64,000 nt of DNA from contig JALIRH010000050.1 in NCBI GenBank assembly GCA_023055505.1, positions 62,001 through 126,000 of the forward strand. Reading direction: 5' to 3'. This document shows positions 10,018 to 21,900 of the stretch, piece by piece. The stretch comes from Callipepla californica brunnescens. Its lineage: Eukaryota; Chordata; Aves; Galliformes; Odontophoridae. The notes beneath the pieces are model-generated. The model was given only the letters and a program-made list of their open reading frames with translations, was not told the origin of the DNA and ran no database searches. A program made the position numbers and the translations under genes. Each line of letters opens with the position of its first letter. Within the stretch, counting starts at the first letter, position 1.

Positions 10018-11094
10018 GTGAGGCCGGTGGAAGGGCGGCTGCTGCGCGGCCGTGGGGGGCGGCGGGGCGCACTCTGATCCCGCGCCCCTCCCTCGCGTGT
10101 GTCCGCAGACTATGTCCAGCAAGGAGAAAGGCAAGTTCGAGGAGATGGCCAAGGGAGACAAAGCTCGCTACGACAGGGAGATGAAGAACTACGTTCCCCC
10201 CAAAGGAGAGAAGAAGGGAAAGAAGAAGGACCCCAACGCTCCTAAAAGACCACCGTGAGTGTTGCTGGGATCGAAAGAACCCCGCGGTGTGCGTTGTGCT
10301 AGGCTCTTACTTGCTTAAATTACTCGTTTCAGATCTGCGTTCTTCCTTTTCTGTTCCGAACACCGTCCAAAAATCAAAAACGATCACCCCGGCTTGTCCA
10401 TCGGAGACACGGCGAAGAAGTTAGGGGAAATGTGGTCCGAACAGTCGGCCAAAGACAAGCAGCCCTACGAACAGAAGGCTGCAAAGCTAAAGGAGAAATA
10501 TGAAAAGGTACAGTGAGAATAACACGGTACTCGTTAAAGATGTAGGAGTCGCTGTAAAGGTCGCTTCTGTCTTGCACCTAGCCTCCATACAATTGGTTCA
10601 CAACTCCAAACGTGTGCGCTGAGCTTTGTCAGGCTTCCACACGCTGTGGCAAGGAACCTGAATGCGGTTTTCTATATGTCTAAGGAGTTTTATCAGCGCT
10701 TTCCTTCCCGAAAAATGGGTCACCTACTTGGGAAAACGTGCTGTCATGTTCCAACACGCTGCATCCATAAAGTGCGTAGGGCTGTGTGGATTAATGTATG
10801 TTCTCTCACCAGAAGCTGAAAACCTGGAAGTCCTAAGGCTGAAAACCCACTTCTCCACGTGTGCTGTGTTAAAATGTGGTGGTACACGACTGTTGTCAGA
10901 GTCGCATCCCCAGCAACTAAGCAGCATCTTTCTTGCAGGATATTGCAGCGTATCGTGCCAAGAGCAAGAGTGATGTGGGAAAAAAGGGCCCAGGGAGGCC
11001 TGCAGGATCTAAGAAGAAAGCGGAACCAGAAGAAGAGGAGGAGGAGGAGGAGGAAGAGGAGGAGGAAGAAGAAGAAGATGAGGATGAGGAGTAA
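9868..11094 (+). CDS. HMGB2: HMGB2, high mobility group box 2 (complete CDS, four coding exons, 208 aa)
   Basis: Coding segments are 9868-10017, 10109-10254, 10333-10507 and 10939-11094; all introns are GT-AG and the phases join correctly. The protein starts [23 protein letters not shown] box A is about residues 9-79 and box B about 95-163, joined by a Lys-rich linker ([17 protein letters not shown]). It ends with a basic stretch and a continuous acidic tail at 188-208 (16 Glu, then DEDEE). The redox cysteines C23, C45 and C106 of the family are all present. The product binds and bends DNA without sequence specificity, in nuclear chromatin, V(D)J recombination and transcription; secreted forms act as alarmins. 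HMGB2 is preferred over HMGB1 or HMGB3 because of the uniform Glu-rich short tail and because the gene sits between SAP30 and GALNT7. Upstream CCAAT, CRE and CHR-like sites suggest growth-linked expression. Confidence 0.97.
10109..10254 (+). CDS. HMGB2: HMGB2 coding exon 2 (residues 51-98 plus 2 nt)
   Basis: The acceptor is TCCGCAG. It codes the rest of box A ([20 protein letters not shown]) and the Lys-rich linker. It ends CCACC|GTGAGT, splitting the second Pro codon of KRPP. The following intron is only 78 nt. Confidence 0.96.
10333..10507 (+). CDS. HMGB2: HMGB2 coding exon 3 (box B, residues 99-157)
   Basis: The acceptor is CTCGTTTCAG. It codes [15 protein letters not shown] through KLKEKYEK, most of HMG box B with C106. 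It ends AAG|GTACAG at phase 0. Confidence 0.96.
10939..11094 (+). CDS. HMGB2: HMGB2 coding exon 4 (end of box B and acidic tail, residues 158-208)
   Basis: The acceptor is TTTCTTGCAG. It codes [23 protein letters not shown], a Lys-rich segment and 21 consecutive acidic residues, then TAA. The tail is written as a purine-only GAG/GAA run, essentially a coding trinucleotide repeat. Confidence 0.96.
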   Translation, partial: DIAAYRAKSKSDVGKKGPGRPAGSKKKAEPEEEEEEEEEEEEEEEEDEDEE

Positions 11095-11373
11095 ATGAAT
11101 GTCCTGCTGTAAAGATTTATGCTCAAAATTCAATATTTTGCTAAGAATGTGAACTCGAGTGCAGCTCATTGTTAGCTTCGGTATAAAAATCTGTACAGAT
11201 TTGTGTATAGGTAACGTGGTTCTTTGTAGGGAGACCTCTATTTCTAATGTAAGTAGTAGCTGAGTGCTGCTACAGTTCAGTTTTCAAAGAAAAAGCTGTG
11301 GAATGTTTCTGCATATTTAATGGTTTTGTTGAAATTCAGTGAATGATAGCCAGGTGTTGTTTTTTTTTTAGCT

Positions 11374-11379
11374 AATAAA
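11374..11379 (+). terminator. HMGB2: Upstream polyadenylation signal AATAAA
   Basis: Canonical hexamer 280 nt after the stop codon. It may give a shorter 3' UTR. Confidence 0.5.
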
Positions 11380-11449
11380 GGAGGTAGCTTAATAGCTGAT
11401 CTTATATTTTGTAGTATATTCATTGTATTACTTTTTTTAACAATTTTGT

Positions 11450-11455
11450 AATAAA
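11450..11455 (+). terminator. HMGB2: Main polyadenylation signal AATAAA
   Basis: Canonical hexamer with a GT-rich element 20-45 nt downstream. This is the likely end of HMGB2. Confidence 0.75.
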
Positions 11456-13043
11456 ATGTTGTACATGATTACTGCGCTGTTTGTTATGTTTGACAGGGAG
11501 GGAGCCTTAACTCTGGCAGGTCCCTTAAAGCGCTCTGAGCTTCTTCAGTCCACGGGATCTTAAGTTTTCTCCTCTCTAAGTCACTGTTTCATACACACCA
11601 CCTTTACTTGCAGTTGATGTGTCCCCCTGTGCCACTCTTTGCCTGACGTTCCCCACTTTCCTCCCCTCTCCCCCCTTGGCCCCCAGTAGTAGTGACTTCT
11701 CAGAGGCTACGCAGCTTGTGAAGCAGCATGAAAAATGTTGGAATGTTCCCACATACCACGAGTCAGATCCCTGCGAAGAAGAGGAGGGCTTTGTGAAGAA
11801 CACCTGCTCCTGGTGCGCTGTTGGTTAGAGGGTCAACAGTAGCACCAGTTGCACTGTTCCATGGTCTGAGATTTTTACTCAAACGTGGCGTGAATACACA
11901 ATAAGGCATCTTATTTTCCACAGGGAAAACTGGAGGTTCCGTAGCTAAACTAAGACACTCCATTTAATTTGTTGAGGTGACAGGTTAAAAAAAACACCCT
12001 ACAGTAGCCCTTGAAAGCCCAGTGCTGGAAGTCATTTCATGCCTAGAGAGTAAGTCCTATAAAGGGCACGTTTCAGATTCTTATTTTAACATCTCTACTG
12101 CCCATCAAAAGTTCTGAAAAATGGGAAGTCACTGGTATACGTGTACGATCAAAAATGGCTTCAGCACGTCACTGTGGTACACGGCATACTGAATATTCAC
12201 AGGTAGCTAAAGCCAATTCAAAATGTTTTATAGTGAAGTGGGGTATTAACCTCGGCAGGCCTTGAAAGCCCAAAGTCGTGCTGTGTGCTGTTCTCTAGTA
12301 CAGCGTTTGCAGTTCTAGAGAACCTGTGTCCTCATCAGCAATACTCTTCTGTACTGATACAACACAGGACGTAGCTGACATTACTGTGCTATTACTTTCT
12401 GCATCTTGTGTTCAGGTTTTCCTGCGGAACCTTCCCATCCCCTTCCCTGAATTCTCAGACCCCCAGAACCCCCACGACCCTTTCTGATTCGGTTTAAATA
12501 AGCGTTTGCATTGGAACGGTAACATCAGGGTAAATCAACCAGTTTGATAACTCAAAACGTTTTTAGTTCTGCCCCAGTGCTTTTTAACTGCAACAAAATA
12601 CAACCCTTCAGCTGTTCTTAAAAGATGAAGAGCACATCTTGAGGTGTATGTCCCCGTATTTTCCTCAGCGAGGTGAAGACTTTGGGGTTCAATTTCACTT
12701 AGCGGCTAATTGAGCTCCAAATCCACCTCGCACCAAATCCAAGACTGACAGGAATAAAAGAGCCCGTGTGAAGGAATAACAAATGTAACAACTAACAAAT
12801 AAAAACGGTTCTCCCCCTTGCAAGTTATTTCCAAACCCGTAACACAGAAGAAACTCTCACTCTGACAAGCAGATGCAGCAGCGTGCAGCAGGGAAAAAAT
12901 ACGAGCAGGACAAGTTGAGAAAACACATGGATTAATAACTTCCATGAACGTAAGAACTAGGAGGTCTACTGAACTGCCCTTTGGGACAAAAGATGATTAC
13001 GACAGAAAATCAGTGTTCAGAGCAGATTTCAGGAAAATAAAGC

Positions 13044-13075
13044 TTTTTTTTTCTTTTCTTTTTTTTTTTTTTTTT
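13044..13075. repeat. T-rich simple repeat
   Basis: A T tract interrupted by two C bases. Confidence 0.9.
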
Positions 13076-13179
13076 AAATCTTGTAGAGGGGTTTCAGAAA
13101 GTTCTCATGACAGGGTTTTTAATGGAGGCGGCATGGTGGAGCATCTGTCTCAAATCCGACTGTAAAAGGTTTTGAAATG

Positions 13180-13370
13180 AAATGACAGGACAGATGGTAT
13201 TCATCCGAAAGTTCTAAAGAAACTCAAGGATGGAATGGCTGAACCCTTAACTGTACTTTATATGCGGGTCTGCTTGGGTTTTTTTCCACTTAAAACTGCC
13301 TTAGTATCAGAGGAATGGAAGGTCACAAATATGATGCTAATTTTTTAGAAAGTATTCCTTGGAGATACAG
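13180..13370 (+). mobile_element. Degenerate LINE (CR1/L3-like) reverse-transcriptase fragment
   Basis: Conceptual reading gives pieces such as DGIHPKVLKKLKDGMAEPLT and SEEWKVTNMMLIF. These resemble the fingers/palm linker of non-LTR reverse transcriptases (compare the D-IHP-VLKEL...EPL...W...P.FKKG pattern). Stops and frame breaks show it is long dead. The family is not certain. Confidence 0.5.
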
Positions 13371-13422
13371 GGCACTTCGGACCAGTATATCCACATGGCA
13401 CTTCAGACCAGTATATCCACAT
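13371..13422. repeat. 26-bp tandem duplication (2 copies, 1 mismatch)
   Basis: GGCACTTCGGACCAGTATAT plus CCACAT at 13371-13396 is repeated at 13397-13422 with one change (CGG to CAG). It adjoins the decayed LINE fragment and looks like a recent slippage or unequal-exchange event. Confidence 0.93.
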
Positions 13423-16400
13423 GGCAAGCTAAGAAGTTCTCATAGCACAGATGAGAATTCCTGAATGAACAGCTAAAAAAGATGCGAGTGGAAGTCCTGT
13501 AACAGACCTGTAACCGTTCTCTGGAAAAAAAAATAGAAAGAAGTGAAAGAAAAAAACAGTCAAAAAGAAGCTAGAGTGATCAGGTATACTGATCTACTCC
13601 ATTTGAATTTCCCCACAGACTCCTCATAAAGAAAGGAAGCCATCACTGTAGCTCTTAACAAGTGACTGGTTAACACTGGGACCGAATAGGATCTAGTCAT
13701 CAGTTTCACCGGTGGGGGAAAATCACCCGTGAAAACCCACAGGTTATTTTTGGAGGTTAAGGGCTACTGAAGACTGGTTAATATATATGTATGTAAATCA
13801 TTTGTAGAAGAGTGGTGACCAGTGCTGCAGCAGAGATGAGAACTAACTGTGAAGAATGGCAAAGGCAGCGTGATTTAAACAGAAGGTGAAATACACTCTT
13901 AATACAAAAGATATTACATGTTACTACGTGCTCCCCTAACACATGCAAAGGGGAAAAAGAAGGCCTAATGTTTACATCATTGGTAACGAGGATGGACAAT
14001 AAACCACATTATACTTGTCTGGAGGAGATGCTGGAGGTATGATGATTCTGTGAAGACATAACAGATGTTTATAGAAAAGCAAGCAGCACGTCAGGCATTA
14101 TTTGAGAAAGGAATAAGAAAAAAAGCATGAACTGTTTATGAATTCATTACCTTCTTCCTGAAGAAATGTAAGGTTTCATTTTTCTCAGACCAATGTCTTG
14201 GGCAAAGCCTATTTATAAAGTTGGTCTTACTTTTCCCAAGAGAACCCTATAATCTGAAGCACGGTTTTGTTTTGTTTTCAAAAGGAAGACCTTGATCAAA
14301 ACAGCTACGGACACGAGGACTGAATGCAGTATATACAGGCTTAAACTCAAATTGTAACAAAGAAATCATCAAGGAGCACGGAGAGAAATCAGAAAAAAAA
14401 TGAAATAGGAGTTCTATCTTTGTTCACCTGACGTTCTGTTATCTACTTCCTAATGGTGTATCAGAAGAACCTCGTACCTTACACTAGTATATTATCTCCT
14501 ACTTATTGCTCAGTGACAGGTTATTTGCTGTGGTGGTGTCTGTCACAGAACGTGCTTCACTTGTCTTGCCATCCTTAACAAACATTTAATCTCTGTTGTC
14601 TCATTTTGACCTGTATTTCTTTCCACACCGTGAAAAATCTAAATTCTTTGCCTACTACCTCTGCGTTCCTGGAGGTGCTGGGCCTCTCATATGAGCTGCG
14701 TCATAGCCCGGTGTGCTTCTCCACAATTCCTTCTGAGCGCAGTGTCTAGAATCCCATAACAGAGCCCACGTGTAGAACTTACTGCTGCGTTCTCCGACAC
14801 ACGCAGCCTTTGTGGGACTCGTAGCCCTTCCAGTTATGGCATGTGTGGGAGACTGAAACCTACCTGGTAAAAAAAAAAAAGAAAAGAAAAAGAAAAAGAA
14901 GTTGATCTTTCTGTCTACACAATTTTATCTTCATCAGTATAATCAAGAGCTGTCATGGGCCAGCTATATGTAAGTGAACCCATAGGCTGCCCCAGCCAGA
15001 TATCCTGAGGTAACTTCAGCCTCACTACTGCAGACTTTTGTTGCTCCACGACTGAATACAGTTTCCACCATCAGCAAAATCTTTGGCCAGGAAATCTTGT
15101 GCTTCACCTACAAGTTCTTTGGCAATTCTCAAAGTCTCTTAATCCAGACATCAATTGCTGAAGCTGTATCTGTAAGTGGGCTCATCAGCAGAGCTGAAGG
15201 AATGACATTTGAATAGACAAGCTGTAAGTGCATGGTCAAGTACCTTCCCATAGAAAAGCCCACATCCTTCCAAAAGCTCTTTTGAAAAATGTGCTGTGAT
15301 GACATTCTTGTCAGTACTGCCATCTTGAAGCCAGCTGCTGGCTAGCTGAACCCAGCACTGACCTAGCACTAATTCTTCCTCTGGGAATCAAGATCATTAC
15401 TAAGATCATCATTCTTCTGTGTCTCGCTGATTCGTCTCAGCAGGGAAACTAACTGCAATGCCAGCGCCTCTCTTAAGGAAACGGGAAATTTTTGTGTGTA
15501 ATCACATGTGATGGATGACCAGTGTCTGCCCAGATTCAGAAAGTGGCCAGACAAATTCTGGAATACTACGTAGAAACTACAGTTTCTAGCTCAAAGTCCT
15601 CAAACTGTAAATTGCCAGAAAAGGAGAAGTATCCTTGCCCACTCCTTTCACTCTGCCTCGTGCTGCTTGACCACACCAATCCCGCTGAGGGAAACAAGGC
15701 TGCTGCGCTACCTGGGATTTCTGTCTGCTCCTATCCTAAATCAGAACATTCTTTGCTTTTGTGCAATACAAAGCTTCCTGATATTTATATATTAATACAG
15801 GTACTACTCTTCTTCTCCCCCCCTTTGCAGGAGATGTTACTCTTGCACAAGAAAGGGGTGTAAATTCCACATCTGGTCATCTCAGTCAGCAACCCACGGA
15901 GGCAGTTCTGCCTTTACACTGAATGATCGCACGCATAGGACTGGTGGTACCCACAGCCCCTTGCCCTGCTTTGCCTGCCCTCCAGCTCACACACGGCACG
16001 TTTCTCCCTAAAGCAATCACGTTTCTTTTCAGTGAAGTATATTCGTTACAAGAAGGGATCTAACGTGCGTGCCTACCTTTTTGTCTTGCTGTTTAAATAA
16101 TCTCTTAATCCTTCTTCCAGCCTTTGATCCTTTCCCTCACAGTGCACCTGTTTAATGGAAGGAATTTGCATTTTTCGTCAGTCAAGGTCTGCCAGACCAG
16201 AAGCTGTGCCATTACCTTGCTGAAGAGCCTTCGTCCACACGATTGTTCAGAATAAGCACAGAACAATGCAACATTGTGAAAAACACACAGGTTGTACAGG
16301 CTGCTTTTTTTTCTCTTTTTCCCTTACCAGGACCTTTTGTTCTAATTTAGAAATCATTCTCGTGTCCTTTTTATTTTTACCTTTTTTTTATTTCCCTGTG

Positions 16401-16691
16401 AGCACATTAAGCCTAACCTAAATAGATCAGTGCAGTTAATACGAAAATCCAAGTACGTCCACGTGGCAACTCACGGTGAGAAATTCACTCCTGACTTCTC
16501 TGGATAAAAAACTCCTCGCCCACAGATAGGACAAAAAGGTACCTAGGTAAAAAGTAAAACAAAGTGCTTTTAATGTCTGTCAGTTTGTAACACAGAAATT
16601 CTCAAGACTTAGAGATACGGGCTTCCTATAAAGATAATAATCCATTTTTACTCTCTAAAAAAATATAGTAAACCCAAAAAAATTCAAATAT

Positions 16692-16697
16692 TTTATT
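16692..16697 (-). terminator. GALNT7: Candidate distal polyadenylation signal (AATAAA on minus)
   Basis: Minus-strand GTAAATAAAATATTTG, followed downstream by a T/G-rich stretch (TTTTTTTGGGTTTAC). Confidence 0.4.
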
Positions 16698-16887
16698 TAC
16701 TTCACCTAAAAAACAAGCAACCCATAAGATATACATGTTTCCCGGATTTCCCCCTAATAAATTTCTGAAAGATTTATACAATTTCTACAGAAACATACAG
16801 TGTATCAAAATCTGCATAAATCAAATTTATAAAATATGTAGAAATGCATAGTGATATTATCATCAACTTACAGAGCAAGAATATGGG

Positions 16888-16907
16888 AATTATTATTATT
16901 ATTATTT
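16888..16907. repeat. (TTA)n microsatellite
   Basis: About six ATT units then a T run, within the probable GALNT7 3' UTR. Confidence 0.85.
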
Positions 16908-17200
16908 TTTGTTTCCAAGCGAGTTATAGTATGAAAAAGACATTACAGCAACAGCTTCTTGTGATCTCATGTTCCGGTCTCACATCCAGATGCGTATTCA
17001 CACACAGCATCAGCTCTTAATGAATTGCACAAAACACCCATTTAGAACGCACAGCTTTATGTGCCACCACTCTTTCTCTTATGCATAGTAACATGATTAA
17101 ATTAATCTACCCAGCACACAAAAATGGAGTCAGTTTTCACACACGCAAGGAACAAGTACCGACGCACACCCTTATTTTCCGTTTTCCAGTTTCTCCCTCC

Positions 17201-17206
17201 TTTATT
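17201..17206 (-). terminator. GALNT7: Candidate proximal polyadenylation signal (AATAAA on minus)
   Basis: Minus-strand GAAAATAAAGGAGG, with a GGGTGTGCG element about 35 nt downstream, a plausible cleavage context. Confidence 0.4.
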
Positions 17207-18847
17207 TTCTCTTCTTCATACCTCTGAAAGGATAGATGAGAAGTTTAAAGAAACTAGGAAAGATCCCAAGCCAATATATCAGTGCAGTCTGCCCTAGAAA
17301 AATCAAACTCTCACCATATATGATACACAACCCTTGTTAACACCGATGAAAGCTGCATGCAACGCTAGTCTAGATCTCAGGGAATATTTAGTCGTACTTA
17401 ATAGTGTGACGTGTTATAGGCATAACTCTAAGTCAGGACACTGATGTCAACATTTAACAGTCACAAAATCTCGAATGAGGAAGCGAGGATAAGTCATTTC
17501 TCCTCCACCTCTCTGTTCATTCAGAGTACTTCTACTCCCGAGGGAGTTCTCGTGAACTCCCATTCGGAACGTTTTCAGAAACTTCTTTGCACTCTGTTCT
17601 GTACACTATAGCACCAAGTGGTTATTTTTTTGTGTTTGTAATCCCTCAGGAAAATTTTCCAATGGAAAAAAAAAAAAAAAAAAAGCGGAAAAAATTAATA
17701 TGAATAAATGTTTCAAGATTTCCACTTCTCTTTTCAAACCTTTCCAAACAGCGGACAGACGTCCTTTCAAACAAGGACGCAGATGTGTTAACGAGCTGGA
17801 TTTTTTTTCCTAATTAAAAGTTTTAGATCACCTCTAAGTGATTTTCATTTAAAATAACAATATAAACAAAGCGCTGGATTGTTTTTTTTTTAATAATTGT
17901 GCAGCTTTTTAAAAATCTCTCTTTTTTTTAGATTATTCTTATTTTTACATAACGTATGATTTAAACTAGCAAGTTAGTGCTTATAAATTGCTGACTGGAA
18001 TTGCAAGGGTGCTTCATTGAAACCCAACGTACCACATTGGTGCTAGCCTTGTCACTGAGCTCCTCCTTTCTGCACGCCAGGTGCCCAGCTGCTGCCCCGT
18101 GTACAGCAGAGGTGGGCTGCTGGCCCCAGTATGAGGTTCTGGAGCACCCACAGCCAAGGGGCCCTTCAGAGTGGCTGCATGCAGCCCTGCTTCTGCCCAC
18201 TGAGAAGCAGCCCAGCTGCTGAGAGCAGCCGTCTTCAGCAAGACAGTAATTACGTGGGGTGGGACAGCCGATCCCCGCCTGTGGTGACATCCATTGTCTA
18301 ATTTCCAATAAATGCTTTTCTTGTGAAAGAGAGAAACGGAAGAGGCACTAAATATGTTGAAATTCACCTTCCAAAAAAGCAGCATGACTGTGAGAGAAGG
18401 CCACCCTGGCTAATAACCTGTGGCAGTGCTTAGTAAGATGTAAAATTAAATAAAAATTTACAACAGGTTGATAATCACCAAGTTCTATGAAAATCTGGTT
18501 ACTCCAACCTTTTCAAGTTTGTGTAAAAAAAAACTGCCTTCAGACCCCTGAGTGTAATCCCAAAGAAGACAACAACGCCTTTAGCTGTGTTCCTATGAAA
18601 CACGGCTAAGAGCGCATTAAGTTACCGACGTCTTAAAACAAAAAGATGTAAACATCTACAGAGTTTAAGGTAAAGCAGTTTTGTAAACATTAACTGCGGA
18701 TGATAATGTTATTGTAATAGTCACAGTTCATCTATGTCCTTCATCCAAGTCAGGAGGCTCGGAGATGTACAGTTAATAATTGCAGCAGTTTTCAGGCTAT
18801 TTTCAGTCCTGTACAAATGAACGTGTCAGTAGGTAGGTTCTGTTCAT

Positions 18848-18985
18848 CTACACGCTAAGAATGTTGTTCATTTCCCATTTCTGCGTTGCTTTACTGGAAT
18901 CACACTCTGAAATGAAAACTTGGTGTAGGACTTCTGACCGATCCAAGCACTTCCCTGAAGGAATGTGTGTAAATCTGTGCAGATT
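18848..18985 (-). CDS. GALNT7: GALNT7 exon 12 (C-terminal 45 aa and stop)
   Basis: The acceptor is TTTTTTCCAG. It codes [20 protein letters not shown] through [10 protein letters not shown], then TAG. It is the last repeat of the ricin-B-like lectin domain, with the CLD motif and a QKW motif typical of a beta-trefoil lectin repeat. Confidence 0.96.
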   Translation of the reverse strand, partial: NLHRFTHIPSGKCLDRSEVLHQVFISECDSSKATQKWEMNNILSV

Positions 18986-21900
18986 CTGGAAAAAAGCAAA
19001 CAAACACCAAGGACATTTTAAAAAATGTTAGTTTTCTTCACAACTGTAATGCAGCTATTTGCAGTTACAAAACCAGGTTTCAGGGTCCCTGATAAAGATC
19101 AGGTCCATATTCGTACTACTTATTTGGATTTTTACATCCTTTGTATTATGAAATGCTTGATGCACGTAGGTCAACTTGAAATGCCTTGCATTTCTCATCG
19201 GAAACAAACTGCTAAGAAAATAAGCAAAACTGTGCTTAGAACACTTGCAGCATTTTCATCTGTCCCGTAACCCAAACAAAAGATTAACTCTCAAAGACAG
19301 CTTTACGAGAGCTGACCTTGCTGGGCAAATCCTCCTCTGGTTAGCTGTCACATATAGCAACATTAACTCTGCTGGGGAAAAGGCACTAACTTTGTTCCTT
19401 GTTTGACTGGTTGAAGGAAGAAAAGAGGGGATGAGAGCAAGGCCGGCCTCCAGAGCAACAAGAGATGGCTTCAGAAACTGCAGACCTATTGTGTTGAGCG
19501 CGGTCATGCTGAGACTCAGTTTGGCTTCATTTATTCCCCCCTTCCCGCAGAGCCCATTTGCCAAACAGCCTCTGGCTCCAGGCTGTCCCACTGCCCAGCT
19601 GCATGCATCGTGCCAAGTGAGGGAGCAGCAACAAACTTGCTGCAGTGGGGTTGCACAGCCGTGCCCTGTGCTCCCACCTGCACATGATGGAGTGCTGGCT
19701 CCCTCTCCCGTTGCCCCATCACTTGTACACACACATGCACATCCACACAGTGGGGCAATTGGATGTCCATGCCCATCGTGGGGACGGACACATGGGTCTG
19801 CTGCTTGGACAGGTAGATGGAAGTCAGAGCAGAAGTCATGAGCTGACCTCTGCTGTGTTCCGGATGTGTGCCTGGCCACCGAAAGCCCTGCTGCTAAATG
19901 CAGTAGCACAGATGTTATGCTCACCGAACTGGCACGTGAACTAGCATTCCAGAACCAATTGACTGGCCAGATAACTTCTCCTGTCAGGAGAACAGCAGGC
20001 CGCAACATTTTTCAGCAGTTCATAAGCATTTCATTCCTTACACCCTCCTCGTTAGGAGAAATGGTCATACCCTTTGCACTGCACAGCAGAGTGCCAAAGT
20101 TCTAAGACCTGCTTGGTTACACACCCTTGGTGGTCCCTTTGCTCTCTTCTCCTCCCTGTATTTTTTCTAGAAGCCAATCAGCGTTTTGTTGTGCAGCCCA
20201 GACTGCGCCCACCAGGCTTTCCTTATAACTTGTGGTAATAAGCAACCAATTACATAATTGGTACCAATGGGGAGGAAATGGATCTTCTCACATAAACCAA
20301 ATGCTTAGAGGAGAGCCAAGCGACATGTTGGGATGCACTAGAATGGTTGGTGAGGTAACAAGTGCTATATATTATTCCAATACTAGAGTCAAGTCAGTAG
20401 GCACTGAAACACTCCTTTCTGACTTCTACATTTCAGATTTAAAGAACTTTGCCCATCTAAACTGCGCAAGACATTAGAAACAGCATTATGTTGCTTGAGA
20501 TTTCAGAGCTCTATGGAGATAACAGTAAAGGTGGGGTGGCTTCAAGGCTAACAAATATAATTCAGTGCATTCAGTTGTGGCTTCCAGATGGGCTCAATAC
20601 AGATAACCAGCTAATGCACTGATAAGTATGCAGTGTGCAGGTAGAGTGAAGAAAAAAAACATCAGCACAGAAGATAAACACAGAACTAAGCCACAGAGCC
20701 ATTGGCCACGTCCAGTGGTAACATCACCCTTAGACAATTCAGTCTCATTTTTTAAGAGGAAAAGAAATATAATCTTAGGCTTTCAGAACTCAAATTAATA
20801 GAGGCTTACAGACTAAATAGCCCATAACAGCCCGTGCATGTGTATCAGGCAACGTTCCGAGTCTTTATTAAGAACTCAGAGATTTTGCAATAGCATTATA
20901 ATGGCACCACACCCTTAGTTCACAACAGAGTGTGTTTTTAGAGAACGGTTAATGAACAGGAGAAAGAAATACTGAAAAAGGCAAAGAGCACAAAAAGACA
21001 AAGAGTAACAACACTACTTTTACCTATTCTTACATAGACTTCTTCCAACAGGATAACACTTCAACTGAGACACCCCCAAATTAGATACATGGTCACTAGC
21101 TGCTAAATGCACCTCAGCATTTAAGGCATCTTCTCACGACACCCAGTGGGGAAACTTTCCTGAAAGAAAGACACATGCACACAGGGTGGTGGCACGTAAA
21201 GCTTTTAGGGACACAGTCACTTCTTTGTTTCCTCTGAAATGAGTGCTAACTCCTCTGACACCTGTGGCAGCACATGGAGCACCAGGAGGTCTGCTTTCAA
21301 GATTTTTGCTTCAGAAGTCAGCAAATAGGAGAGCCTGCAGAACACCTTTCTCTAGAGGAAGTTTTCCCAGCAAGCAGGGATTTCTGGGAACGTGTAATTA
21401 ACATTTCCTCTGTTTGTTTCAGTTGATCTTGTCACAGATCTCTGTTTTCTGATACATGTAGAGTAATAATAGAAAAGGGGTAATAAAACAAGATGCAAAT
21501 GATAATTACTTTCCCCCTATATGTCTGTTCCATACCTTGAAGTATTGCCAATCCTTGTATTCATTCAGATTACAATGCGTGATCATAATTTTGGATCCAT
21601 CTGGTCCTTTAGTTAAGCACTGATCATACTGCATGAGTTGATTAGCTTCATTGATTCGGAAAAGCTACAGAAAAAAAAAAAAAAAAGAAGGCATCTTCTT
21701 AACAGCCTGACTTAGAAGAATGCTTTAGAAACAAGGCCATACCAATAGAATTCCATCATGCTAAATATTCTCCAGTGTTTTGACACCTATTTTAAGGAGG
21801 GCTCTTTATTCAACATAGTGTAATACATTTTTGCTAGCGAAACACTCAGTTTTATGGATAACTTTGCTTAAGGATTTAGAAGGTGAAAAAGCTTGCCTAG

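Larger units (their letters stand above)
8880..10250. promoter_or_regulatory. HMGB2: CpG island spanning the HMGB2 promoter and first exons
   Basis: There is dense CpG and high G+C from about 8900 through the second coding exon. It contains three CCAAT boxes, a full CRE, GC boxes and a CHR-like hexamer upstream of the start codon at 9868. Long ORFs on both strands here (up to about 284 codons) result from the scarcity of stop codons in GC-rich DNA and are not reported as genes. Confidence 0.85.
11095..11475 (+). other. HMGB2: HMGB2 3' UTR
   Basis: A T-rich non-coding stretch follows the stop codon and holds two AATAAA hexamers (11374 and 11450). The second is followed by GTTGTACATG...CTGTTTGTTATGTTTG, a GT-rich downstream element, so cleavage near 11470 is likely. 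Confidence 0.75.
11476..16680. other. Intergenic region between HMGB2 and GALNT7 (tail to tail)
   Basis: No supported gene. Contents seen are a T-rich tract at 13044-13075, a decayed LINE fragment about 13180-13370, a 26-bp tandem duplication at 13371-13422, a purine-rich run at 14869-14900 and a stretch near 15120-15560 with successive minus-strand ORFs in two frames that I cannot assign. The minus-strand end of GALNT7 lies at the right side of this interval. Confidence 0.65.
16680..18847 (-). other. GALNT7: GALNT7 3' UTR (extent uncertain)
   Basis: Downstream of the GALNT7 stop codon (18848-18850) on the minus strand the sequence is A+T rich with no coding signal. AATAAA hexamers in the right orientation occur at 17201-17206 and 16692-16697, so the 3' UTR may be about 1.65 or 2.15 kb. 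A (TTA)n-like tract at 16888-16907 and an A tract near 17669-17686 lie inside it. Human GALNT7 also has a long 3' UTR. Confidence 0.5.

Noticed and set aside
9307..10184. Long ORFs on both strands over the HMGB2 CpG island (266 and 284 codons)
   Set aside because: They overlap proven HMGB2 exons in other frames or strands and owe their length to few A/T-rich stop codons in GC-rich DNA. They lack domains.
10744..11169. Minus-strand poly-Ser/Leu ORFs
   Set aside because: Antisense of the Glu-repeat tail of HMGB2.
19430..20010. GC-richer block in intron 11 as a separate gene
   Set aside because: No domain, promoter or splice evidence; kept only as a low-interest observation.
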